64,000 nucleotides of DNA from the NCBI RefSeq assembly GCF_017487405.1, contig NZ_CP062222.1, positions 1,783,001 to 1,847,000 on the forward strand, given 5' to 3'. Made by a program: the position numbers and the translations under genes. This stretch comes from Brevundimonas goettingensis (GTDB lineage: Bacteria > Pseudomonadota > Alphaproteobacteria > Caulobacterales > Caulobacteraceae). How positions within the stretch are numbered: position 1 is the stretch's first letter; each line of letters starts with the position of its first letter. This document shows positions 54,099-62,028 of the stretch, piece after piece. The notes beneath the pieces were generated by a model that was not told the origin of the DNA, did not search any database, and worked only from the letters and a program-made list of their open reading frames with translations.

Positions 54099-55958
54099 CT
54101 ACTTCCGGCTTTCGACCGCCAGGGTGTAGTCGCCGCTCTCGCCCGGGGCGAAGCTGCGGGCGCGGATGATGTAGGTCCCGGCCTCATCGACGGTCCATTC
54201 CACCTTGGCGTGGGTGTCGGACAGGCTGTCGTCGTCGCTGGCGACGCTCTCCCAGGTCCCGTCGTTCATCTTGCCGATGTCGAGGTAGGCGTCGAAATGG
54301 TTGGAGACCAGGGTCACGTCCAGCTTGTCGCCCTCGGCCACCGTGATCGTGTAGGCGTCGAAGAAGGCGCCGTCGTCGGCGATGCCGTCGCTGTCGGTCA
54401 GCGTCCCACGCGCGGTGTGCCCCACCAGGATGCTGCCCGGCTCGGGCTGCGGCCCCTTGTCGGTCAGCTCGATCGAGAACAGCCCCTTGGCGTCCGACCC
54501 CAGCGGCGAGGCGCGGATCACATACTCCCCCGTCTCCGGCAGGATGTAGTTCAGGCGCGAATCCGTCCCCTCGCCCAGACCGTCGTCGTCGCTGCTCAGG
54601 GCCTCGAACGAGTCGCCCGGCTTGCCGATCTGAAGGTAGGTGTCGAAGTCGCCTGACCGCATCACGATCTGGACCCGGTTCCCTTCCGTGCCCTGGAAGC
54701 TGTAGTCGGCATAGCCGCGCTCGTCATCGTCGCGGGCCCCGTCGGCGGTGATCTCGCCCTGGACGGTTTCGCCGAACGGCAGCGGGATGGCCGCGGGGGC
54801 CGGCGCGGCCTCGCCCAGCTTCAGCGTATAGGCGCCCAGCAGCGTGTCGCCGATCGCCCGGACCTGAAGCGTATAGGTCCCGCCGTCTTTCAGGGTGGTG
54901 GTCAGGCGCGAGTCGGTGTCGCCGCCGCTGTCATCGTCCTGATCGATGCTCTCGCCCTTGGCGTTGAACAGCTCCAGAACAGTGTCGAGGACCTCGGAGT
55001 TCAGTTCCGCCTGGATCCGCTGACCGGCCGTGGCGGTGAAGCGATAGGCGTCGGCGCGCGCGCCCGCGTCGTTCAGGCCGTCGCTCTCGGTCAGCTCGCC
55101 CTCCTTCGTGTCGCCGATCGCAATGGGCGTGGCGTCCAGCGGCGGCGGGCCTTCCTCCAGCGAAAGCGTGTAGTCGCCGGTGCTGTCGGTCCCGAGCGGC
55201 ATGGCGCGGATGATGAAGGTCCCCGAACTCGGGGCGGTGAAGACCAGATAGGAGTCCAGGCCGCCGCTCGCGGCGTCGTCGTTCTGGGCGATCTCGACGA
55301 AACTGCCGCCCACCATCTGGCCGACGTGGACCACCGGATCCAGGCTGTCGGTGTCCTCGGATTTCAGGGCGATGGCGAAGCGCTGGCCCTCTCGCGCACG
55401 GAAGGCATAGGCGTCGTAGCGCAGGCCGTCGTCGTCCTCGGCATCGGTGTCGGCGATGCTGCCCGACACGGTCTGGCCCAGGCGGATGCCGCCGGGGCGC
55501 GGCGCACGCGGCGGCGCGGGCCGTTCGCTCAGCGACAGGCTGTAGTCGCCGCCCTCCACGCCGGACAGGGTCCGGGCGCGCAACGTATAGGCGCCGTTAC
55601 CCGGGGCGACGAAGCGCAGCCGCGCGTTGGTGCCGTCAGCCAGGCCGTCGTCGTCGAAGCCCAGAGGGCCGCTCTCGGCCCCCTCGTCACCGGCCTTGAA
55701 GACTTCCAGATAGGTATCGAAGGCGTCGGATCGCATGATGGCTTCCAGCCGCTGGCCGGCGCGGGCCGTAAACCGGTAATCCTCGAACCGGTACTGGCCG
55801 TCGCCCGTGCCCAGCGTCGAGTCGTGATCGTCCAGAGCCCCCGTGACGCTGCCGCCGATCTGCAGCGAGGTCTGGGCCATGGCCTGTCCGCCGAGAAGGC
55901 TGGCGCCCGCCGCCAGAGCCAGGGCGCTGACGGTGGCCGTAATCACGGAACGACGCAT
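54099..55958 (-). CDS. Secreted protein with five PPC-like repeats
   Basis: 619 residues from the ATG at 55956-55958 with GGGGGAA upstream. The signal peptide ends near GQAMAQ. The rest is five beta-sandwich repeats of about 110 residues, each with the pre-peptidase C-terminal (PPC) pattern: a start such as IRLGQTVSGSI, then DAYAFRAREGQRF or similar, FDTYLEV or FDTYLQI, an acidic stretch with SDDDGL, and GTYTLQVRA or GEYVIRASP, ending DYTLSL. No catalytic domain is present. Role unknown; PPC domains in other proteins help secretion or binding of large substrates. It is convergent with the lyase-like gene, 3 bp apart. Confidence 0.85.
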   Translation of the reverse strand: MRRSVITATVSALALAAGASLLGGQAMAQTSLQIGGSVTGALDDHDSTLGTGDGQYRFEDYRFTARAGQRLEAIMRSDAFDTYLEVFKAGDEGAESGPLGFDDDGLADGTNARLRFVAPGNGAYTLRARTLSGVEGGDYSLSLSERPAPPRAPRPGGIRLGQTVSGSIADTDAEDDDGLRYDAYAFRAREGQRFAIALKSEDTDSLDPVVHVGQMVGGSFVEIAQNDDAASGGLDSYLVFTAPSSGTFIIRAMPLGTDSTGDYTLSLEEGPPPLDATPIAIGDTKEGELTESDGLNDAGARADAYRFTATAGQRIQAELNSEVLDTVLELFNAKGESIDQDDDSGGDTDSRLTTTLKDGGTYTLQVRAIGDTLLGAYTLKLGEAAPAPAAIPLPFGETVQGEITADGARDDDERGYADYSFQGTEGNRVQIVMRSGDFDTYLQIGKPGDSFEALSSDDDGLGEGTDSRLNYILPETGEYVIRASPLGSDAKGLFSIELTDKGPQPEPGSILVGHTARGTLTDSDGIADDGAFFDAYTITVAEGDKLDVTLVSNHFDAYLDIGKMNDGTWESVASDDDSLSDTHAKVEWTVDEAGTYIIRARSFAPGESGDYTLAVESRK

Positions 55959-56053
55959 GGATTCCCCCAAGTTGTGTCGGTCGTACATAGACGCCGAACC
56001 GCCCCCACTGTAAATCGCCCGCATCTGAACGAAACCTGACGGAAGCTGCTTTC

Positions 56054-56977
56054 ATGGCGGAAAACGACGCGCGCGCCCGGATCATCGATGGCAAGGCCTT
56101 CGCCGCCGGCCTGGTGGAGCGCGTGACCGCCGCCTCGGCCTCGCTGAAGACCGATCACGGGGTCATCCCCGGTCTGGCCGTGGTCATCGTCGGCGAGGAT
56201 CCGGCCAGCCAGATCTATGTGCGCAACAAGGGCGAACGCACCCGCGAGGCCGGGATGCGCTCCGACACTCACCGCCTGCCCGAAACCACCACCCAGGCCG
56301 AGCTGCTGGCCCTGATCGCCGACCTGAACGCCGACGACGGCATCCACGGCATCCTGGTCCAGCTCCCCCTCCCCGCCGGGATCGACAGCACCGTGGTGCT
56401 GGACGCCATCGACCCGGACAAGGACGTCGACGGCTTCCACGTCGTCAACGCCGGACGTCTGGCCGTCGGCCTGCCCGGCATGGTGCCCTGCACTCCCTTG
56501 GGCTCGGTCATGCTGCTGAAGGATGCGCTGGGCGACTTGTCGGGCCTGAACGCCGTCATCGTCGGCCGCTCCAACATCGTCGGCAAGCCGATGGCCCAGC
56601 TGCTGCTGGCCCAGAACTGCACTGTCACCATCGCCCATTCGCGCAGCCACGACCTGCCCGCCATCTGCCGCGAGGCCGACATCCTGGTCGCCGCCGTCGG
56701 TCGACCCGAAATGATCAAGGGCGACTGGATCAAGCCCGGCGCGACGATCATCGACGTCGGCATCAACCGCGTGCCCTCGGCCGATCCGGTCAAGGCCGCC
56801 GAGGGCAAGACCCGGGTCGTCGGCGACGTCGCCTTCGCCCAGGCCGCCGCGGTCGCCGGCGCGATCACTCCGGTCCCCGGCGGCGTCGGCCCCATGACCA
56901 TCGCCTGTCTTCTGGCCAACACCTATGTCGCGGCCTGCCGTGCAAATAGCGTTACACCGGTATCTCTTGACGCTTGA
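56054..56977 (+). CDS. folD: Methylenetetrahydrofolate dehydrogenase/cyclohydrolase FolD
   Basis: 307 residues. This bifunctional enzyme interconverts methylene-, methenyl- and formyl-tetrahydrofolate with NADP. Conserved parts are [20 protein letters not shown] with the catalytic Lys region, [51 protein letters not shown] and [21 protein letters not shown] [17 protein letters not shown] 7-bp inverted repeat (GCGTTAC at 56949, GTAACGC at 56981) spans its stop. The start ATG at 56054 is about 95 bp from the divergent PPC gene. Confidence 0.96.
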   Translation: MAENDARARIIDGKAFAAGLVERVTAASASLKTDHGVIPGLAVVIVGEDPASQIYVRNKGERTREAGMRSDTHRLPETTTQAELLALIADLNADDGIHGILVQLPLPAGIDSTVVLDAIDPDKDVDGFHVVNAGRLAVGLPGMVPCTPLGSVMLLKDALGDLSGLNAVIVGRSNIVGKPMAQLLLAQNCTVTIAHSRSHDLPAICREADILVAAVGRPEMIKGDWIKPGATIIDVGINRVPSADPVKAAEGKTRVVGDVAFAQAAAVAGAITPVPGGVGPMTIACLLANTYVAACRANSVTPVSLDA

Positions 56978-57045
56978 AGCGTAACGCCTGACCGCTGATA
57001 GTCCGACTCGCCCGCCAGAAGAGCGGCCTGTCGAGGATACACGCT

Positions 57046-57715
57046 ATGGTTCGCCACCCTGTTCGCAGCCTCGCCGTCGCGGCCGTCCTGCTGCCTGCCG
57101 TCGCCGGCTGCGGATACAACACCATTCCGACCAAACAGGAGCGGGCCGAGGCCGCTTGGGCCGACGTCCAGAGCCAGTATCAGCGCCGCGCCGACCTGAT
57201 CCCCAACCTCGTCGCCACGGTCCAGGGCGCGGCTATCGCCGAACGCACCACCCTGACCGAAGTCATCAACGCGCGGGCGAAAGCCACCTCGGTCCAGATC
57301 TCTCCCGAGACCCTCAGCGACCCCGCCGCCTTCCAGACCTATCAGGCGGCCCAGGGCCAGCTGACCGGCGCCCTGTCGCGGCTGCTGGCGACGGTCGAGG
57401 CCTATCCGAACATCCAGTCGAACCAGAATTTCGTCCAGCTGCAGTCCCAGCTTGAAGGCACAGAGAACCGCATCACCATCTCGCGGCGCGACTACAACGA
57501 GGCGGTGCGCGACTATAACACCTCGCTGCGCACCTTCCCGACGGTGATCTGGGCCAAGACCTTCCAGTCGGGCTCCAAGCCGATGCAGCTCTTCACCGCC
57601 TCCGCCGAGGCCCAGAACGCCCCGACCGTCACCTTCAACGTCGGCCCCAACGTTCCCGCCGCCCGCCCCGGGGAACGCCCCCGCCGTGACCCCGGGTTCC
57701 GCGCCCGCCCAGTGA
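57046..57715 (+). CDS. LemA-family lipoprotein, apparently frameshifted at its 3' end
   Basis: LemA proteins are membrane-anchored helical-bundle proteins of unclear role. The leader has a lipobox VAGC (Cys22) and then the family core: TKQERAEAAWADVQSQYQRRADLIPNLVATV, RRDYNEAVRDYNTSLRTFP. After about residue 205 the reading frame becomes Arg-rich and runs into the next gene. Moving one base at the C/G run near 57660-57675 gives a typical end PGNAPAVTPGSAPAQ with TGA at 57713-57715. The span of 670 bp is not a multiple of three, so one extra base is likely (mutation or sequencing error). Confidence 0.7.
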
Positions 57716-58539
57716 AGGCCCTCATCCCCTTCCCCGTGAAAACGGTCTGGTTGTTGCTGGCCTTCTGGCTGGCGGCTGCGCTTCCCTGCGCCGCCCAGTC
57801 GCAACCGACCTTCCCCAGTCTGTCCGGCCGCGTGGTCGATCAGGCCCATCTGCTGCAGCCCGACGTCGAGGCCGCCCTCGTCGCCAAACTGGAGAAGCTG
57901 GAGGCCGACACCGGCGACCAGCTGATCGTGGTCACCCTCGAAAGCCTGCAGGGCTATGAGATCGAGGACTACGGCTATCGCCTCGGCCGCGCCTGGGGCA
58001 TCGGAAGCAAGGAGCACGACACCGGCGCCCTGCTGATCGTCGCGCCCAACGAGCGCCGGGTGCGGATCGAGGTCGGCTACGGGCTCGAGCCTGTCCTGAC
58101 CGACGCCCTGTCCGCCCAGATCATCCAGAACGAAATCCTGCCCGCCTTCCGGACCGGCGGGTTCCAGCGCGGCATCACCCAGGGAACCGACGCCATCATC
58201 GCCCAGTTGATGCTCGACCCCGCCGACGCCCAGGCCCGAGCCGCGGCGGCCAAGCCTGAGGAGGCCGATGTGCCGATCGGGCCGATCATCCTCGTCGGGC
58301 TGGTTTTCCTGTTCATCATGGTCGGGATGATCCGCGCCTCCCACGGCGGCGGACGTCGGCGGCGGCGCGGCGGCGGCCTCGGCCCGGTCATCCTTTGGAG
58401 CGCTCTCGATGCGATGAGCAGGTCGGGCGGCGGGCGTAGCAGCGGCGGCGGTTTCGGAGGCGGCTTCGGCGGAGGCGGCGGAGGCTTCTCCGGCGGCGGC
58501 GGCAGTTTCGGCGGCGGGGGAGCCTCAGGCGGATGGTGA
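57712..58539 (+). CDS. TPM-domain (YgcG-like) membrane protein
   Basis: 275 residues from the GTG at 57712. A signal peptide (KTVWLLLAFWLAAALPCAAQ) precedes a TPM domain (SLSGRVVDQAHLLQPDVEAALVAKLEKLE, DQLIVVTLESLQGYEIEDYGYRLGRAWGIG, NERRVRIEVGYGLEPVLTDALS). A transmembrane helix (IILVGLVFLFIMVGMI) and a Gly/Ser-rich tail follow. The GTG overlaps the expected lemA TGA by GTGA. As sequenced, the frame is continuous with lemA from 57046, which reads as one 497-residue LemA-TPM fusion. Confidence 0.85.
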   Translation: MKALIPFPVKTVWLLLAFWLAAALPCAAQSQPTFPSLSGRVVDQAHLLQPDVEAALVAKLEKLEADTGDQLIVVTLESLQGYEIEDYGYRLGRAWGIGSKEHDTGALLIVAPNERRVRIEVGYGLEPVLTDALSAQIIQNEILPAFRTGGFQRGITQGTDAIIAQLMLDPADAQARAAAAKPEEADVPIGPIILVGLVFLFIMVGMIRASHGGGRRRRRGGGLGPVILWSALDAMSRSGGGRSSGGGFGGGFGGGGGGFSGGGGSFGGGGASGGW

Positions 58540-59225
58540 AGGTCTTTACCCCCGACGATCAGGCCCGGATCGCGGCGGCCATCGCCATGGCCGAACGCCG
58601 GACTTCCGGCGAGATCTTCTGCGTCTTCGCCCGGCAGGTCTCCTCCTATCGCGACGTCAGCCTCGGCTGGGCGGCGGCCTCGGCCCTGATCCTGCCCATG
58701 CTGCTGATTCCGCTGAATTTCGACCCGGCCTGGTTCCCGGGCCTCGGCGACAGCTGGGAGGCCGCCCATCTGGCCGCCCGCGAGGTCACCATCGGCAAGA
58801 CCCTCTCGGCCTATGCCGTGGTCCAGGCGGCGATCTTCGCGTCGGTTCTGCTGATCACCTGCATCCCCGCAGTCCAGAGACTGGTCATCCCGCGCCGCGT
58901 GCGCCGGGCCCGGGTGCGTCGCGCCGCCCTGCAGCAGTTCCTCGCCCACGGCCTGCACACGACCCGGAACCGCACCGGCGTCCTGATCTTCGCCGCCCTC
59001 TCGGACCGTCAGGTCGAGATCGTCGCCGACGAGGCCATCCACTCGAAAGTCGACGCCGAGGTCTGGGCGAAAGCCGTGGACGCCCTGACGCGGTCGCTGC
59101 GCGTCGGCCGCGCTGCCGACGGCTTCGAAACGGCCATCGGCCTCACCGGCGACGTCCTCGCGACCCACTTTCCTCCGCGGACGGACAATCCCGACGAACT
59201 GCCGAACCGGCTTGTCGAAATCTGA
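58533..59225 (+). CDS. TPM-domain protein with two transmembrane helices
   Basis: 230 residues. The N-terminal part (TPDDQARIAAAIAMAERRTSGEIFCVFARQVSSYRDV) is the first half of a TPM domain. Two hydrophobic helices (WAAASALILPMLLIPLNF and VVQAAIFASVLLITCIP) follow. The second half has RTGVLIFAALSDRQVEIVADEAIHSKVDAEVW, also TPM-like. It follows the previous TPM gene with a 7-bp overlap. The lemA-TPM-TPM order is recurrent in bacteria; function is unknown. A GTG one codon downstream (58536) is an alternative start. Confidence 0.85.
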   Translation: MVKVFTPDDQARIAAAIAMAERRTSGEIFCVFARQVSSYRDVSLGWAAASALILPMLLIPLNFDPAWFPGLGDSWEAAHLAAREVTIGKTLSAYAVVQAAIFASVLLITCIPAVQRLVIPRRVRRARVRRAALQQFLAHGLHTTRNRTGVLIFAALSDRQVEIVADEAIHSKVDAEVWAKAVDALTRSLRVGRAADGFETAIGLTGDVLATHFPPRTDNPDELPNRLVEI

Positions 59226-59317
59226 TCCCGTGACGGTTTTCCGACGCGGCCTTGCGAGGGTCGCAATCCGGTTCGAATTGGCCTAGCAGTTCGCCCGCGC
59301 AACCGCCGCTGGACCGC

Positions 59318-60055
59318 ATGCCCCGTCTTCTGACCTACAACGTCCACCGCTGCGTCGGCACCGACAAACGCCTCGACGTGGCCCGCATTGTCGGCGTGAT
59401 CGACGAGCATGATCCGGACATCGTCTGCCTTCAGGAACTCGACGTCGGCCGCGCCCGGACCGGCCATGTCGATCAGGCCGAGGCCATCGCCGCTGGTCTG
59501 GACATGCGTTTCCACTTCAACGCCGCCATGCTGATCGAGGCCGAGGAATATGGCGACGCCCTGCTGACCCGCCGGCCCGAGCGGCTGATCCGCAAGGGCG
59601 CCTTGCCGACCATCCGGGGCATACCGGGGCTGGAGCCGCGCGGCGCCGTCTGGGCCGCCATCGACTTCGACGGCGTCGAGGTCAATGTGATCAACACCCA
59701 TCTGGGCCTCGTCCCGCGCGAGCAGAGGCTTCAGGCGGCGGCCTTGATGGGCAAGGACTGGCTGGGCCACCCCGACTGCAAGGGACCGACGATACTGACC
59801 GGGGACTTCAACGCCACCTCGATCACCCGCCCCTATCAGACGCTGTGCCGCAACGGCTTCGACGACTGCCAGCGCAAGCTGGGCCTGAAGCAGACGGTGA
59901 AGACCTTCCCTTCGGCCTTCCCGGCGATCCGCATCGACCACGCCTTCGTCAGCCCGCACATCCGCATCACGGGGGTCAAGGCGCCCTTCTCGCCCCTCGC
60001 GCGCGTGGCCTCGGACCACCTGCCGCTGGTCATCGACTTCGAGATCGACGCCTAG
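59318..60055 (+). CDS. Cytoplasmic endonuclease/exonuclease/phosphatase-family hydrolase
   Basis: 245 residues from the ATG at 59318 (MPRLLTYNVHRC). EEP motifs are LLTYNVHRCVG, CLQELDVGR with the metal Glu, NTHLGLVPREQRLQ, LTGDFNA and SDHLPLVIDFEI. No signal peptide is seen. Substrate not assignable. It is convergent with a phospholipase D-like gene with a 4-bp overlap; EEP and PLD genes are often neighbours in bacteria, which hints at a shared phospholipid task. Confidence 0.88.
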   Translation: MPRLLTYNVHRCVGTDKRLDVARIVGVIDEHDPDIVCLQELDVGRARTGHVDQAEAIAAGLDMRFHFNAAMLIEAEEYGDALLTRRPERLIRKGALPTIRGIPGLEPRGAVWAAIDFDGVEVNVINTHLGLVPREQRLQAAALMGKDWLGHPDCKGPTILTGDFNATSITRPYQTLCRNGFDDCQRKLGLKQTVKTFPSAFPAIRIDHAFVSPHIRITGVKAPFSPLARVASDHLPLVIDFEIDA

Positions 60056-61542
60056 TTCTCGTCGGGACGGTCGCCCAGCCGGCTGAAATTCCCGCCTGCG
60101 ATCCGCTGCGACGGATTCCGGCGCTTCCACGGCCGCCAGGCGTTGTCCGAGGACGAGGGATCGCCCAGCTGCCACTCCGCGATGAACCGCTCGATCCGCG
60201 AGGGCGGCGTCGCGCCCAGCAGCTCCATCCGCCCGGTGTCAAAGGTCTGGATCGCCTTTCCGGTCGAGCCCAGCACCGCCTCGGCAGCCGCGAAATCCTT
60301 GGGCGAGACCCCGATGAAATGGCCGATGCTGCGGTGGCGGAAGGCGCGGATGGCGTCGCGGCCCGCCTGATCCACCGGCTCGGCGGCGATGTCGCACTCG
60401 GTGTCCAGCCCCATCGACCGGTTGTTCAGATTGGTCGAGCCGATACGCAGCAACCGGTCGTCGATGATCGAGACCTTGGCGTGGACGATGATCCGCTCAC
60501 CCTCCGCCGTATGCGGGGCGAAGGCGTGGAAGCGGTCGTATTTGTCGGCGGCCTCCAGCCGGAAAAGGACCTCGGACCGGGCCGTGTCCATGGTCATCTT
60601 GTCGAACCAGCTGGGGCTGTTGCCGGTCGAGACCACCACCACCTCGGGCCCGTTTTCCTCCGACAGCCTCTGCGCCAGGCAGGCGGCAATGGCCGGCGAG
60701 GTGAAATACTGGTTCTCCAGATAGATCAGCCTCCTGGCCTTCTGAATCGATTCCAGATGCAGGGCTTCGTTCTCGCGCACCTCGCCGCGCCCGCCCCATT
60801 TCGGCTCGCTGCGGGCGATGCCGACCGGGACGTCGGTCATGGTGACCTTGACGCCGTCGGGCCAGGGATCGCTGTCGACCTCGTCGGGGACGGTCCGCTC
60901 CCAGGTAGCGCGGAACCAGCGTTCACGCGCGAGATCGCCCAGAGCCCGGGCCGCGGCCCCGTCCATCACCGCCATGGTCTCGTGACGCGGCGCGCTGATC
61001 AGACCCGACGGCATGCACCGGCGCGGGTCAAGATCGAGATGCTCGGGCGAATCCCAGCGGTCCACCGAGACGTCGCCCCCGCCGCAGAAGGCGATCTTAT
61101 CGTCGATGACCACCACCTTCTGGTGATGGCAGGCCCCGATCGGTCCTGGGGAGTCGAGCCGGAATTCGACCATCCGCTTGCGGAACCAACGCTGCGCCTT
61201 GTGCGGATAGAAGCCCTGCGAGGCCGCGATCAGCAGCGGCGACTTCCAGATCAGCAACCGCACGTCCAGCTCGGGCCTGGAACGCACCAGCATCCGCAGC
61301 TGGTGTCCGATTTCGGCCTGACGGTCGCCGGCCCGGCTCTGAGGATCCAGCCGGGTGCGGGGGTCGAACTGCCATCCCAGCAGGACGATCGACCGCTGCG
61401 CCTTGGAGATCGCCGAGGCCAGGGCGTCGAAATAGGTCTCGTTCTCCATCAGGATCGCGAACCGGTCGGCCTTCTCCACGCGCCAAACGGTCCGGCCGGC
61501 GGCCAGCAGACTGTCGGGAGAGGTGTCGTCCGTAGCGACCAT
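60052..61542 (-). CDS. Phospholipase D-like / cardiolipin synthase-like protein
   Basis: 496 residues from the ATG at 61540-61542; an in-frame start further upstream would add unrelated residues. Two HKD catalytic motifs are visible: ACHHQKVVVIDDKIAFCGG and IVHAKVSIIDDRLLRIGSTNLNNRS. Spacing and the phrase WQFDPRTRLDP match PLD/VTC-type phosphatidyltransferases. No N-terminal signal or membrane segment is obvious. It may hydrolyse or transphosphatidylate phospholipids. Its 3' end overlaps the EEP gene. Confidence 0.9.
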   Translation of the reverse strand: MVATDDTSPDSLLAAGRTVWRVEKADRFAILMENETYFDALASAISKAQRSIVLLGWQFDPRTRLDPQSRAGDRQAEIGHQLRMLVRSRPELDVRLLIWKSPLLIAASQGFYPHKAQRWFRKRMVEFRLDSPGPIGACHHQKVVVIDDKIAFCGGGDVSVDRWDSPEHLDLDPRRCMPSGLISAPRHETMAVMDGAAARALGDLARERWFRATWERTVPDEVDSDPWPDGVKVTMTDVPVGIARSEPKWGGRGEVRENEALHLESIQKARRLIYLENQYFTSPAIAACLAQRLSEENGPEVVVVSTGNSPSWFDKMTMDTARSEVLFRLEAADKYDRFHAFAPHTAEGERIIVHAKVSIIDDRLLRIGSTNLNNRSMGLDTECDIAAEPVDQAGRDAIRAFRHRSIGHFIGVSPKDFAAAEAVLGSTGKAIQTFDTGRMELLGATPPSRIERFIAEWQLGDPSSSDNAWRPWKRRNPSQRIAGGNFSRLGDRPDEN

Positions 61543-61732
61543 TCGTCCTGTCTGAAGGATTCGCGTGACAGCGTCGTTGCGGCCAGGCGTCCCGCTGTAA
61601 GGCAACGCCTGTGTCTTCCGTTCCACGCTCGCCGGTGATTGGTCAATGCCGACCCGCGTTCACCTTGTCTGAACACGGTTTTGGGAGCATAGAGGCGTCG
61701 CTGGTTTTGAACGCGAGAGACGGGAGGGTGAG

Positions 61733-61915
61733 GTGCAGGCTCTGATCGATCTGATCGCCGGTTTCATCGCCCTTCTGGCCGCCGCCGCCCTGTCGCAGTT
61801 CGGCGTCGATCTGCACCGCCCCAGCGCCCCGGAACGTGAAGTCCACCGCGTCGTCGATTGCCCGCAGGCTCCGGCCCAGAGCAGCACGATCGCCTCTCCG
61901 TCCGAACACTGCTGA
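61733..61915 (+). CDS. Small membrane peptide, 60 residues
   Basis: The GTG start follows a strong ribosome-binding site (GGGAGGG). The N-terminal 20 residues form one hydrophobic helix (ALIDLIAGFIALLAAAALSQFG). The rest is polar with two Cys (VVDCPQAPAQ and the C-terminal HC). No family recognised. The good initiation signal and membrane-type helix make it a plausible real gene, divergent from the PLD gene. Confidence 0.55.
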   Translation: MQALIDLIAGFIALLAAAALSQFGVDLHRPSAPEREVHRVVDCPQAPAQSSTIASPSEHC

Positions 61916-62028
61916 ATCACGGGTCTATGAGACGACTCGTCTTTGCGGACGCGTCGTGAGCCGTTAGGGTTGCGTGGCCTGTTGCGCCGCGCCCGGCCCC
62001 AGGTCGCCAGACCGAGACCTACGCCTGA

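Noticed and set aside
56949..56987. GCGTTAC/GTAACGC inverted repeat around the folD stop as a terminator
   Set aside because: A 25-nt loop and no U-tract; too weak to call a terminator, though it may form a structure.
58077..59168. Pro-rich minus-strand frame of 363 codons
   Set aside because: Mirror of the Gly-rich tail and following TPM gene; no domain is seen.
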